NCBI GenBank assembly: GCA_963728925.1
Contig: CAVSMB010000035.1
Coordinates: 1 to 64,000 of the forward strand
DNA length: 64,000 nt
Origin: JBBPZA01 sp963728925
Lineage (GTDB): Bacteria; Actinomycetota; Thermoleophilia; Solirubrobacterales; Solirubrobacteraceae
Direction: 5' to 3'
This document shows positions 1 to 9,616 of this stretch, piece by piece. The notes beneath the pieces were generated by a model. That model was given only the letters and a program-made list of their open reading frames with translations, did no database searches and had not been told where the DNA came from. Position numbers and translations under genes: made by a program. Numbering within the stretch: position 1 is the first letter of the stretch; every line of letters starts with the position of its first letter.

Positions 1-762
1 AAGGACCTCGCGCCGGGGATGCTGCACGGCCATGGCGCGCACGCCGAGGCGGTCGCCCGGATCGCCTGGTGCATCAGTGAGCAGGCGATCGGCGTGATCA
101 GCGGCGAGTGCGGCGCCGGCAAGACGGTCGCCGCCCGCGCGGCGGTCGCCGGCCTGGACGCCTCGCGGCACACAATCCTCTACCTCGGCACGCCCGGGGT
201 CGGGCTGCGTGGCATCTACGGGCTGATCGTCACGGCGTTGGGCGACACACCGAGGTTTCATCACGCCGCGCTGATCCCCCAGGCCCAGGAGCTGCTGGCC
301 GCCGAAGCCTCCGAGCGCGGCAAGCAGGTCGTGCTGATCATCGACGAGGCGCATCTGCTGGATGCCGAGAGCCTTGAGGGCGTGCGCTGCCTGAGCAACC
401 TGGGGATGGATCAGACTGCGCCGTTCTGCCTACTGCTGCTCGGCCAGCCCACCCTGCGCCACCGGCTCAGGCGGGGGACGTTCGCCGCGCTGGATCAGCG
501 GATCGCGGTCCGCTACGCAATCACCGGCCTCGACGCCGCCGAGACGACCAGCTACATCGCGCACCACCTCGCGCTCGCCGGCCGCTCGGACACGCTGTTC
601 AGCGACGACGCGATCGCGCTCATCCACGAGGTCTCCCGCGGCCTGCCGCGCCTGGTCAACAACCTTGCCGTCGCCTCGCTGATCGCCGCGTTCGCACAGA
701 AGAAGGCGATCGTCGACGAGTCTGCCGCCCGCGTCGCGGTCGCCGAGATCTCCGCCGAATGA
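1..762 (+). CDS. ExeA/TniB-like AAA+ transposition ATPase (5' truncated by window)
   Basis: AAA+ ATPase of the ExeA/TniB/TnsC type, expected to bind DNA and ATP and bring the transposase to a target. The reading frame is open from base 1. Comparison with copy B shows that only about 18 N-terminal residues lie outside the window (full length 271 aa). In full-length numbering, the Walker A motif GECGAGKT is at 53-60 and the Walker B motif VVLIIDEAH at 128-136, followed by a sensor-like LLLLGQP segment. The stop overlaps the start of the next gene as ATGA, which implies translational coupling. The ATG at base 19 is internal and not the real start. This copy is uninterrupted, unlike its counterpart at 5498-8131, and may supply function for both. 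Confidence 0.9.
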   Translation, partial: KDLAPGMLHGHGAHAEAVARIAWCISEQAIGVISGECGAGKTVAARAAVAGLDASRHTILYLGTPGVGLRGIYGLIVTALGDTPRFHHAALIPQAQELLAAEASERGKQVVLIIDEAHLLDAESLEGVRCLSNLGMDQTAPFCLLLLGQPTLRHRLRRGTFAALDQRIAVRYAITGLDAAETTSYIAHHLALAGRSDTLFSDDAIALIHEVSRGLPRLVNNLAVASLIAAFAQKKAIVDESAARVAVAEISAE

Positions 763-2021
763 CCCTCTCGCTGCTGGACCCGCCGCCCGAGGACTCGCAG
801 CCGACCGATACCACGCTCGCGCCGCCGGCGGGCTGGCCCACGCCGCCAGCCCCGGCCGTCTACCACGAGCGCCTCGGCGAGATCGTCACAACGATCGCGC
901 CGCACACAGAGGCTGACCCCGTCGCGATCCTCACCCAACTCTTGGTCGCCTTCGGCGCCGCCGCCGGCCGCGGCGCCTGGTTCACCGTCGAGGCGACCCG
1001 GCATCACCCCAACGAGTTCATGCTCCTCGTCGGCGACAGCAGCAAGGCCAGAAAGGGCTCCTCCTGGGATCACGTCCGCCAGCTGATCGCTCAGGTCGAC
1101 CCGCAGGTCGAGCGGCGGATCCTGACCGGCCTATCCTCCGGCGAAGGGCTCATCTGGGCGGTCCGCGACCCGACCGCCCAAGACCCCGGCATCACCGACC
1201 AGCGACTGTTGGTGATAGAGCCCGAGTTCGCCAGCGTCCTGAAGGCATCCTCGCACGAGATCTCCACGCTCTCACCGACGCTGCGCTCCGCCTGGGACAG
1301 CCGACCGCTGGCGATCCTGACCCGCGCCGCCCCGGCGCGCGCCACCAGCGCGCACATCGCGCTGATCGGCCACATCACCCAAGACGAACTGCGCCGCCAC
1401 ACCACCACGATCGAGCTCGCCAACGGCTACCTCAACCGCATCCTCATCATCGCCTGCCGACGCCAACGCCTACTACCCGAGGGCGGCCACCACGACCCGC
1501 TCCACGGCACCGGCCTCACCGGCCTACTCGCCGCGACCCTCAAGCACGCCCAGACCGCCGGCCAGATCCGCCTCGACCCCGACGCCCGCGAACTCTGGCA
1601 TGACGCCTACCGCCAACTCGCCCGCCCCGCCCCCGGCGTCCTCGGCCAGATCACCGCCCGCGCCGAGGCCCACACGATCCGCCTCGCGCTCCTCTACACC
1701 CTCGCCGACGGCCAACGCCAGATCAGCCCGCAGCACCTCACAGCCGCGCTCGCGCTCCACGACTACGCCGCCCGCTCCGCCGCCTGGGCGCTCACCGGCG
1801 CGACCGGCCAGCCGCTCGCCGAACAGATCCACGCCGCACTGCTCCAACACCCGGCCGGCCTGACCCGCAGCCAGATCAGCGACACCCTCAAACACAACCA
1901 GCCCGCCGGCCACCTCGACCACGCACTCCGCGCGCTCCAGACCACCGGCCGAGCGACCGTCACCCAGATCGCCACCGGCGGGCGCCCCGCGCAGCTCTGG
2001 ACCGCGACCCCGGCCCCCTGA
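759..2021 (+). CDS. DUF3987-like ATPase with winged-helix-like C terminus, transposon-borne
   Basis: A 420-aa protein resembling the DUF3987 (YfjI-like, helicase/primase-associated) P-loop group. A degenerate Walker A stretch, GDSSKARKGSS, lies at about 92-102, a Walker B-like RLLVIEPEFA at 149-158, and a sensor-like ALIGHIT at 201-207. The last 60 residues, around LTRSQISDTLKHN, look like a winged helix. It starts at the ATGA overlap with the ATPase stop and is the last gene before the transposon end. In Tn5053- and Tn7-type elements this slot often holds a target selector (TniQ/TnsD). This protein is not TniQ by eye, so its role is unknown. The DUF3987 assignment is from memory of the family pattern. 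Confidence 0.75.
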   Translation: MTLSLLDPPPEDSQPTDTTLAPPAGWPTPPAPAVYHERLGEIVTTIAPHTEADPVAILTQLLVAFGAAAGRGAWFTVEATRHHPNEFMLLVGDSSKARKGSSWDHVRQLIAQVDPQVERRILTGLSSGEGLIWAVRDPTAQDPGITDQRLLVIEPEFASVLKASSHEISTLSPTLRSAWDSRPLAILTRAAPARATSAHIALIGHITQDELRRHTTTIELANGYLNRILIIACRRQRLLPEGGHHDPLHGTGLTGLLAATLKHAQTAGQIRLDPDARELWHDAYRQLARPAPGVLGQITARAEAHTIRLALLYTLADGQRQISPQHLTAALALHDYAARSAAWALTGATGQPLAEQIHAALLQHPAGLTRSQISDTLKHNQPAGHLDHALRALQTTGRATVTQIATGGRPAQLWTATPAP

Positions 2022-2078
2022 CCGGCTTACTTCTTCTTTCGTACCCCACCCCCCGATGCCGCCGCAGAACGGCACCGC

Positions 2079-2105
2079 CATGCCGGAACTCAGCGGCGCT
2101 CAACA
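2079..2105. repeat. Terminal inverted repeat of transposon copy A
   Basis: The outer 27 bases read inward from 2105 begin TGTTGAGCGCCGCT and are identical to the end of copy B at 4155. The match to copy B stops exactly at 2105, and the flanking bases differ. Confidence 0.85.
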
Positions 2106-2598
2106 CCTGGATCGGGGATGCGCCGCAGAGCGCGGCGAGCGCGGAGTCGTTGCGCAGCCGGGTTGGGTTGTCGCCGGCGACCAGGAGCAGGCGAACGGCG
2201 ATCTCAGGGCCGATGCCAGGCTCGCCCAGTAACCGAGGCGCCCGCACCGGTGGTGAGGCCTTTCAACATCGCGTCGAGCCCGGCGATCTCTTCGGTGAGG
2301 GTCTGGTGGCGACGCGACGAGGGTGGGCAGTGCAACGCGCGTCGCTCCGATGCTGTCAAGACGCGGTGGACGGTGCATGCGTGCGCAGCGCTCGACGAGC
2401 TGATTGGTGGTGAGGGTGCCGAGCGAGTCGGGCAACCACCGCCCGCCGGTCACCTGCGACCGCTACGCCGCGTTGACGAAGACAGCAGGCGAGACGTCCC
2501 GACGCCACCACTCGGCGTCAGTGGCGACAAACACTAATCGTTGGATCTCGCGGATGATGGCGCTACCCCTTGTGGGTGTCCGCCCCGATCACGATCAT
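2106..2598 (-). pseudogene. IS110-family transposase remnant
   Basis: Remains of an IS110-type (DEDD plus serine) transposase. Reading leftward from an ATG at 2598 gives MIVIGADTHKG and then a stop. After a deletion that removed most of the DEDD domain come shifted fragments with an LTTNQLVERCARMH segment, then RRHQTLTEEIAGLDAML, then the Transposase_20-like EPGIGPEIAVRLLLVAGDN and ALAALCGASPIQ. At 2105/2106 the gene is cut by transposon copy A, so the C-terminal serine part is missing here and may lie beyond the left window edge. At least two frameshifts are present and no function is expected. Confidence 0.75.
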
Positions 2599-2675
2599 CT
2601 CCGCTGTCCCTTCCGTTGGGATCACTGACGAACGGATCGCCGGCGGACACATCTCAGTCGGGGCGATGCCAAGCT

Positions 2676-2700
2676 CCTTATCTGTACGTATTCAGGGGGT
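2676..2700. repeat. IS66 left target duplication and terminal repeat
   Basis: CCTTATCT (2676-2683) is the 8-bp target duplication, followed by the left inverted repeat GTACGTATTCAGGGGGT (2684-2700). IS66 elements characteristically make 8-bp duplications. Confidence 0.9.
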
Positions 2701-4144
2701 CGCGAGGGGTTGGCGGGTGGGGGGCGAAGTTATGAAGCGTGGCGGGGTCGGATGAGGTTGGGGAGCTGAGGGCGGAGAACGCCTCGTTGCGTGAGCAGTT
2801 GGCGACGGTGATGGCGGAGCTTGAGGAGTTGCGGCGGCGGTTGGGGCAGAACTCGACCAACAGCTCGCGGCCGCCGTCCAGCGATCCGCCGCAGGCGCCC
2901 AAGCGTCGTGGGCGCGAGTCGTCGGGTCGTAAGCCGGGTGGTCAGCCCGGCCATGAGGGCCATCGCCGCGAGATGGTCGCCGATCCCGACGCGACGGTCG
3001 AGCACCCGCCCGGGCGTTGCTCGGGCTGCGGTGTGGATCTGGGCGATGGTGAGCCGGTCGGCGACCCGGTCTGCCACCAGGTCTGGGAGCTGCCGGCGGT
3101 CGTCTGCTACGTGACCGAGCACCAGCGGCTGCGGCGGCGCTGTCGCTGCTGCGGCAAGGTCACGCTCGCCGACGTCCCCGCGGGAACGCCGGCGGGGGCG
3201 TTCGGCCCCAACCTATGCGCGACGGTCGTGGGGTTGAGCGCGCACATGTCGCGCGAAGAGGTCGCCAAGTTCGTGGTCGACACCTTCGGCTGTCCGATGA
3301 CGGCCGCGTCGGTGGAGGCGATCTGCAAGCGCGCCAGCCAGGCGCTGGCCGGCGCCTACGACGCGCTCGCCGACGCCGTCGGCGAGCAGCCGGTCGTGCA
3401 CGCCGATGAGACCGGCTGGCGCTGGCCGGCGCTGCGGCGCTGGGCGTGGCTGGCCAGCACCGATGAGATCGCCGTCTACCACCTGACCGACTCGCGCGCC
3501 GCCAGGATCGCCAAGGACCTGCTCGGCGAAGACTTCAAGGGCGTGCTGGTCAGCGATCGCTACGGCGCCTATGCCTGGATCGACCGGGAGCGACGTCAGG
3601 CCTGTTGGAGCCATCTGGTCAGGGATTTCCAGGCGCTGGCCGACCGCGGCGGGCGGATCGCCAAGCTCGGACGCGCGCTCAAGCAGACCGCCGGCGAGAT
3701 CCTCGCCGTCCACCGCGCCCACCAAGCGCAGGGTCGCCTGGTCGGCTGGCATGAGCCCGAGCTGCTAGACCTGCACGATCGCCTCATGGACCTGCTCGAG
3801 CAGGGCGCCCGCATGCGCGACGACCGCACCAGCCGCTTCTGCGCCGGGCTGCTGGACCTCTGGCCTGCGCTGTGGAATTTCACCGAAATCCCCGGCGTGC
3901 AGCCGACCAACAACCGCGCCGAGCGCGCGCTCAGGTTCGCCGTGCTGCTGCGCAAACGCAGTGGCGGCACCCGCACCGCCCACGGCGACCGTTTCATCGA
4001 ACGGCTGCTGACCGTCCGCGAGACCTGCCGCCTCCAAGGCCGCGGCCTCCACGACTACCTGCTCCAGGCCATCACCGCAGCACTCAACGGCCGACCCACG
4101 CCGTCACTGCTGCCCGCCGGACCGTGAACCCCCTGAATGGGTAC
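2684..4144 (+). mobile_element. IS66-family insertion sequence, single-ORF type
   Basis: A 1461-bp element with 17-bp inverted ends that match at 15 positions, flanked on both sides by CCTTATCT. It carries only the large transposase gene. The small tnpA and tnpB genes of classical IS66 are absent, as in the ISBst12-like subgroup. The right target duplication (4145-4152) overlaps the TCTGT duplication of transposon copy B (4150-4154), so this element landed at or beside the copy B junction. Confidence 0.92.
2739..4127 (+). CDS. tnpC: IS66-family transposase (TnpC)
   Basis: A 462-aa DDE transposase. An N-terminal leucine-rich coiled segment (about residues 5-35) is followed by a Ser/Pro/Arg-rich linker ending GGQPGHEG. 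A zinc-finger region with CSGC and CRCCGK pairs comes next, then the catalytic core: first Asp in VVHADETGWRW, second Asp in GVLVSDRYGAYAW, and Glu in TNNRAERALRFA. The start is GTG at 2739. No other gene lies inside the IS, and the gene appears intact and potentially active. Confidence 0.95.
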   Translation: MAGSDEVGELRAENASLREQLATVMAELEELRRRLGQNSTNSSRPPSSDPPQAPKRRGRESSGRKPGGQPGHEGHRREMVADPDATVEHPPGRCSGCGVDLGDGEPVGDPVCHQVWELPAVVCYVTEHQRLRRRCRCCGKVTLADVPAGTPAGAFGPNLCATVVGLSAHMSREEVAKFVVDTFGCPMTAASVEAICKRASQALAGAYDALADAVGEQPVVHADETGWRWPALRRWAWLASTDEIAVYHLTDSRAARIAKDLLGEDFKGVLVSDRYGAYAWIDRERRQACWSHLVRDFQALADRGGRIAKLGRALKQTAGEILAVHRAHQAQGRLVGWHEPELLDLHDRLMDLLEQGARMRDDRTSRFCAGLLDLWPALWNFTEIPGVQPTNNRAERALRFAVLLRKRSGGTRTAHGDRFIERLLTVRETCRLQGRGLHDYLLQAITAALNGRPTPSLLPAGP

Positions 4145-4152
4145 CCTTATCT
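4128..4152. repeat. IS66 right terminal repeat and target duplication
   Basis: Right inverted repeat at 4128-4144 (complement GTACCCATTCAGGGGGT), then the CCTTATCT duplication at 4145-4152. Confidence 0.9.
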
Positions 4153-4154
4153 GT

Positions 4155-4181
4155 TGTTGAGCGCCGCTGAGTTCCGGCATG
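4155..4181. repeat. Left terminal inverted repeat of transposon copy B
   Basis: The 27-base end begins TGTTGAGCGCCGCT, is directly preceded by the target duplication TCTGT, and is identical to the end of copy A. Confidence 0.88.
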
Positions 4182-4238
4182 GCGGTGCCGTTCTGCGGCG
4201 GCATCGGGGGGTGGGGTACGAAAGAAGAAGTAAGCCGG

Positions 4239-5501
4239 TCAGGGGGCCGGGGTCGCGGTCCAGAGCTGCGCGGGGCGCCCGCCGGTGGCGATCTGGGTGA
4301 CGGTCGCTCGGCCGGTGGTCTGGAGCGCGCGGAGTGCGTGGTCGAGGTGGCCGGCGGGCTGGTTGTGTTTGAGGGTGTCGCTGATCTGGCTGCGGGTCAG
4401 GCCGGCCGGGTGTTGGAGCAGTGCGGCGTGGATCTGTTCGGCGAGCGGCTGGCCGGTCGCGCCGGTGAGCGCCCAGGCGGCGGAGCGGGCGGCGTAGTCG
4501 TGGAGCGCGAGCGCGGCTGTGAGGTGCTGCGGGCTGATCTGGCGTTGGCCGTCGGCGAGGGTGTAGAGGAGCGCGAGGCGGATCGTGTGGGCCTCGGCGC
4601 GGGCGGTGATCTGGCCGAGGACGCCGGGGGCGGGGCGGGCGAGTTGGCGGTAGGCGTCATGCCAGAGTTCGCGGGCGTCGGGGTCGAGGCGGATCTGGCC
4701 GGCGGTCTGGGCGTGCTTGAGGGTCGCGGCGAGTAGGCCGGTGAGGCCGGTGCCGTGGAGCGGGTCGTGGTGGCCGCCCTCGGGTAGTAGGCGTTGGCGT
4801 CGGCAGGCGATGATGAGGATGCGGTTGAGGTAGCCGTTGGCGAGCTCGATCGTGGTGGTGTGGCGGCGCAGTTCGTCTTGGGTGATGTGGCCGATCAGCG
4901 CGATGTGCGCGCTGGTGGCGCGCGCCGGGGCGGCGCGGGTCAGGATCGCCAGCGGTCGGCTGTCCCAGGCGGAGCGCAGCGTCGGTGAGAGCGTGGAGAT
5001 CTCGCGCGAGGATGCCTTCAGGACGCTGGCGAACTCGGGCTCTATCACCAACAGTCGCTGGTCGGTGATGCCGGGGTCTTGGGCGTTCGGGTCGCGGACC
5101 GCCCAGATGAGCCCTTCGCCGGAGGACAGGCCGGTCAGGATCCGCCGCTCGACCTGCGGGTCGACCTGAGCGATCAGCTGGCGGACGTGATCCCAGGAGG
5201 AGCCCTTTCTGGCCTTGCTGCTGTCGCCGACGAGGAGCATGAACTCGTTGGGGTGATGCCGGGTCGCCTCGACGGTGAACCAGGCGCCGCGGCCGGCGGC
5301 GGCGCCGAAGGCGACCAAGAGTTGGGTGAGGATCGCGACGGGGTCAGCCTCTGTGTGCGGCGCGATCGTTGTGACGATCTCGCCGAGGCGCTCGTGGTAG
5401 ACGGCCGGGGCTGGCGGCGTGGGCCAGCCCGCCGGCGGCGCGAGCGTGGTATCGGTCGGCTGCGAGTCCTCGGGCGGCGGGTCCAGCAGCGAGAGGGTCA
5501 T
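4239..5501 (-). CDS. DUF3987-like ATPase with winged-helix-like C terminus, copy B
   Basis: The same 420-aa protein as at 759-2021, with two replacements (T139N and H166R). It has the degenerate Walker A KARKGSS near residue 100, the Walker B-like LLVIEPEFA near 150, and the C-terminal helix-turn-helix-like segment. Its ATG overlaps the ATPase stop (ATGA). Conservation of the intact frame in both copies suggests that it matters to the element rather than being dead cargo. The function is unproven; a role as regulator, target selector or replication-restart factor is speculation. Confidence 0.75.
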   Translation of the reverse strand: MTLSLLDPPPEDSQPTDTTLAPPAGWPTPPAPAVYHERLGEIVTTIAPHTEADPVAILTQLLVAFGAAAGRGAWFTVEATRHHPNEFMLLVGDSSKARKGSSWDHVRQLIAQVDPQVERRILTGLSSGEGLIWAVRDPNAQDPGITDQRLLVIEPEFASVLKASSREISTLSPTLRSAWDSRPLAILTRAAPARATSAHIALIGHITQDELRRHTTTIELANGYLNRILIIACRRQRLLPEGGHHDPLHGTGLTGLLAATLKHAQTAGQIRLDPDARELWHDAYRQLARPAPGVLGQITARAEAHTIRLALLYTLADGQRQISPQHLTAALALHDYAARSAAWALTGATGQPLAEQIHAALLQHPAGLTRSQISDTLKHNQPAGHLDHALRALQTTGRATVTQIATGGRPAQLWTATPAP

Positions 5502-5920
5502 TCGGCGGAGATCTCGGCGACCGCGACGCGGGCGGCAGACTCGTCGACGATCGCCTTCTTCTGTGCGAACGCGGCGATCAGCGAGGCGACGGCAAGGTTG
5601 TTGACCAGGCGCGGCAGGCCGCGGGAGACCTCGTGGATGAGCGCGATCGCGTCGTCGCTGAACAGCGTGTCCGAGCGGCCGGCGAGCGCGAGGTGGTGCG
5701 CGATGTAGCTGGTCGTCTCGGCGGCGTCGAGGCCGGTGATTGCGTAGCGGACCGCGATCCGCTGATCCAGCGCGGCGAACGTCCCCCGCCTGAGCCGGTG
5801 GCGCAGGGTGGGCTGGCCGAGCAGCAGTAGGCAGAACGGCGCAGTCTGACCTACATCAGTGAGTAGCGCTGGTCGTTGGGTGGTGTGGACGGGCCGCTGA
5901 TTGCCGCCTGAGGAGTTGGA

Positions 5921-5944
5921 AAAGCCCCGCAATTGCGGGGCTTT
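5921..5944. terminator. Perfect hairpin upstream of the IS1380 transposase
   Basis: A 24-base perfect palindrome, AAAGCCCCGC-AATT-GCGGGGCTTT, with T-rich sequence after the stem on both strands. It lies between the left IS end and the transposase gene, where it would stop transcription entering from the host, a common way for IS elements to limit read-through activation. Confidence 0.7.
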
Positions 5945-6016
5945 CCGTCCGCCTTGACCGGGAGAGTTCGGGTTGTGGAGGCCGGACTGTGTCGGTGAGG
6001 CGGGCTCACCCAGGGG

Positions 6017-7459
6017 GTGATGGTGCTTAACGGTGCCAGAGGCCGCGGACGGCTTGTCGTGCGCGCCGACGATCCGTCGCTGACGCCGTACGCCGGGCTG
6101 GCCGTGGTGGGCGATCTGGCCAGGCGGCTGGGGCTGGCCGGGCTGATCGACGCAGAGCTGTCGGTGGAGCGCCGCGCGCGGCCGGTCAAGGTCCGTCGTC
6201 GCGGCCTGTCGCCGGGCGGGCTGGTCGTCAGTCTGGCGGAGTGCCAGCTGGTCGGCGGGTCGTTCTTTGATCACGTCGAGGACGTCCGCGCCGACCGCGC
6301 CGGCGCGACGTTGCGGGCGGTCGCCGGCACGCCGTCGGCGCCGGCGGCGCTGCAGAACGCCAAGCGCTTTCGGCGTGTGCACTGCCAGCGCATCGAGCGC
6401 GCGATGGCCAGGGCGGGGGAGCGCCTTGACCGGGCGCTGGGCCGCGATCGCGCAGAGCCGGTGACGATCGATCTGGACGCCACGCAGGTGACGGTCTACG
6501 GCAGGCGCAAGCAGGGCGCGGCGCGCAGCCGCCACGGCTGCATGAGCTACGCGCCGCACGTTGCGTTCTGGGCGCAGCGCGGGCGCGCGCTGACCTGCGA
6601 GCTGGTCGGCGGCAACAAGGAGAAGCTGTCGGGCACCGAGTGCGCCACGATCGCCACGCGGGCGCTCAGGCTGCTGCCGGCCGCGCACGGGGCGGTGACG
6701 ATGCGTATCGACTCCGCCTACTACGCCGTCGAGCTGCTTGACCGCCTGCGCGCCGAGAAGGCCCGCTTCACCGTCTCGGTCGCGCGCAGCCAGGCGATGT
6801 GGAGCGCGCTGGGCCAGATCCCCGACGACGCCTGGACCGACGCGCTGGAGATGCCCGGCGCGCAGGTCGCCGAGACGACCTACACGCCGCACGGCTGGCG
6901 CCACGAGCCGCTGCGGCTGATCGTCCGGCGCGTCTGCTTCAGCGCCGGCGAGATCGCGAAGCTGCGCGGCTCCAGGCGGCTGAAGACGATCCACCCCGAC
7001 CAGCTTCAGCTCGCGCTCGACGGCCAGATCGAGCAGGTTCACGGCTACAGCTTCATCCTCACCGACATCCCGCACCACCCGACCGCCTGGGTCGAGCACT
7101 TCCACCGCCACCGCGCCCAGATCGAGGAACGCCTCAAGGAAGCAAAACTCGGCCAAGCGCTCAGGCACCTGCCCTCCGGCGACGAGCACGCCAACCGCGT
7201 CTGGCTGACGGCCGCGCTACTCGCGCTCAACCTCACCGCCTTCTGCTGCGACCTCTGCCCCGCCGCCGGCGCGTCCGGCAAGGCACCCGACGACGCGCCG
7301 CTCAGGCGCGCCGCCGACACCCTCAGGCGGATCCTCTTCAACGTCCCCGCCCGGATCGTGCGCAGCGCACGGCGCACAATCCTCCGGCTCCCCGAAGGCT
7401 GCCGCCACGCCGACGTCTTCCAGGCCACCCTCGACGCCGTCTACGCGCTGCCGCCCTGA
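6017..7459 (+). CDS. IS1380-family transposase
   Basis: A 480-aa DDE transposase (DDE_Tnp_1-like). Catalytic candidates are the Asp in VTIDLDATQVTVYG, the Asp in MRIDSAYYAVELL, and the Glu in IEERLKEAKLGQ, with the usual long insertion before the Glu. The C-terminal region includes WLTAALLALNLTAF and an Arg-rich tail. It starts at GTG 6017. Matching ends and an exact target duplication surround it, so it is probably active. Confidence 0.93.
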   Translation: MMVLNGARGRGRLVVRADDPSLTPYAGLAVVGDLARRLGLAGLIDAELSVERRARPVKVRRRGLSPGGLVVSLAECQLVGGSFFDHVEDVRADRAGATLRAVAGTPSAPAALQNAKRFRRVHCQRIERAMARAGERLDRALGRDRAEPVTIDLDATQVTVYGRRKQGAARSRHGCMSYAPHVAFWAQRGRALTCELVGGNKEKLSGTECATIATRALRLLPAAHGAVTMRIDSAYYAVELLDRLRAEKARFTVSVARSQAMWSALGQIPDDAWTDALEMPGAQVAETTYTPHGWRHEPLRLIVRRVCFSAGEIAKLRGSRRLKTIHPDQLQLALDGQIEQVHGYSFILTDIPHHPTAWVEHFHRHRAQIEERLKEAKLGQALRHLPSGDEHANRVWLTAALLALNLTAFCCDLCPAAGASGKAPDDAPLRRAADTLRRILFNVPARIVRSARRTILRLPEGCRHADVFQATLDAVYALPP

Positions 7460-8127
7460 CACACCGCGGCCAGCTCCCGGCCGAAGTCGATCACCGCGAC
7501 GTCACCCAGCTTGGCGACCCCGAGAACCCGCCCCCAACGACGACACGGCCAGCCAACCGGCTCACCCCAGCCGACCCCGGCGCCCCCACGCGCGCCAACC
7601 ACCGACCTCAACGTGAAACCCGCCGCCGGGACCGCCACCGCGACGGTACTCACTGATCTAGGTCTGATCCATCCCCAGGTTGCTCAGGCAGCGCACGCCC
7701 TCAAGGCTCTCGGCATCCAGCAGATGCGCCTCGTCGATGATCAGCACGACCTGCTTGCCGCGCTCGGAGGCTTCGGCGGCCAGCAGCTCCTGGGCCTGGG
7801 GGATCAGCGCGGCGTGATGAAACCTCGGTGTGTCGCCCAACGCCGTGACGATCAGCCCGTAGATGCCACGCAGCCCGACCCCGGGCGTGCCGAGGTAGAG
7901 GATTGTGTGCCGCGAGGCGTCCAGGCCGGCGACCGCCGCGCGGGCGGCGACCGTCTTGCCGGCGCCGCACTCGCCGCTGATCACGCCGATCGCCTGCTCA
8001 CTGATGCACCAGGCGATCCGGGCGACCGCCTCGGCGTGCGCGCCATGGCCGTGCAGCATCCCCGGCGCGAGGTCCTTCCCGAACGGCATGCGGGTGAACC
8101 CGTAATGCGCGCGCAACCGGTCGATGC

Positions 8128-9597
<1,470 letters not shown>

Positions 9598-9616
9598 CAG
9601 CGCGCACCCTTGCCGC

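Larger units (their letters stand above)
1..2105 (+). mobile_element. Mu/Tn7-like transposon, copy A (3' part only)
   Basis: This is the distal part of a transposon that begins before the window. It carries the ATPase gene and the DUF3987-like gene and ends at base 2105 with TCAACA, the reverse complement of the TGTTGA end of copy B at 4155. Bases 1-2105 are the reverse complement of 4155-8077 once the IS1380 element in copy B is removed (base x pairs with 6260-x as far as 411). In the DUF3987-like gene only two substitutions are apparent between copies, so the duplication is recent. The insertion sits inside an IS110-type transposase remnant. Bases CCTGG (2106-2110) should be repeated at the unseen other end. 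Confidence 0.85.
5850..7662 (+). mobile_element. IS1380-family insertion sequence
   Basis: A 1813-bp element. The left end reads CCTACATCAGTGAGTAGC, and the right end, read inward, CCTAGATCAGTGAGTACC. TCTGA flanks both sides (5845-5849, 7663-7667). The single transposase gene lies at 6017-7459 and about 200 bp at the 3' end are non-coding. The element is inserted in the ATPase gene of transposon copy B and absent from copy A, so it is younger than the duplication or arrived in copy B only. Confidence 0.93.

Noticed and set aside
5498..7189. A 563-codon minus-strand frame joining IS1380 antisense sequence with the ATPase C-terminal half
   Set aside because: The first part is antisense to the IS1380 transposase; the join is a by-product of the insertion, and the ATPase N-terminal half lies on the other side of the IS.
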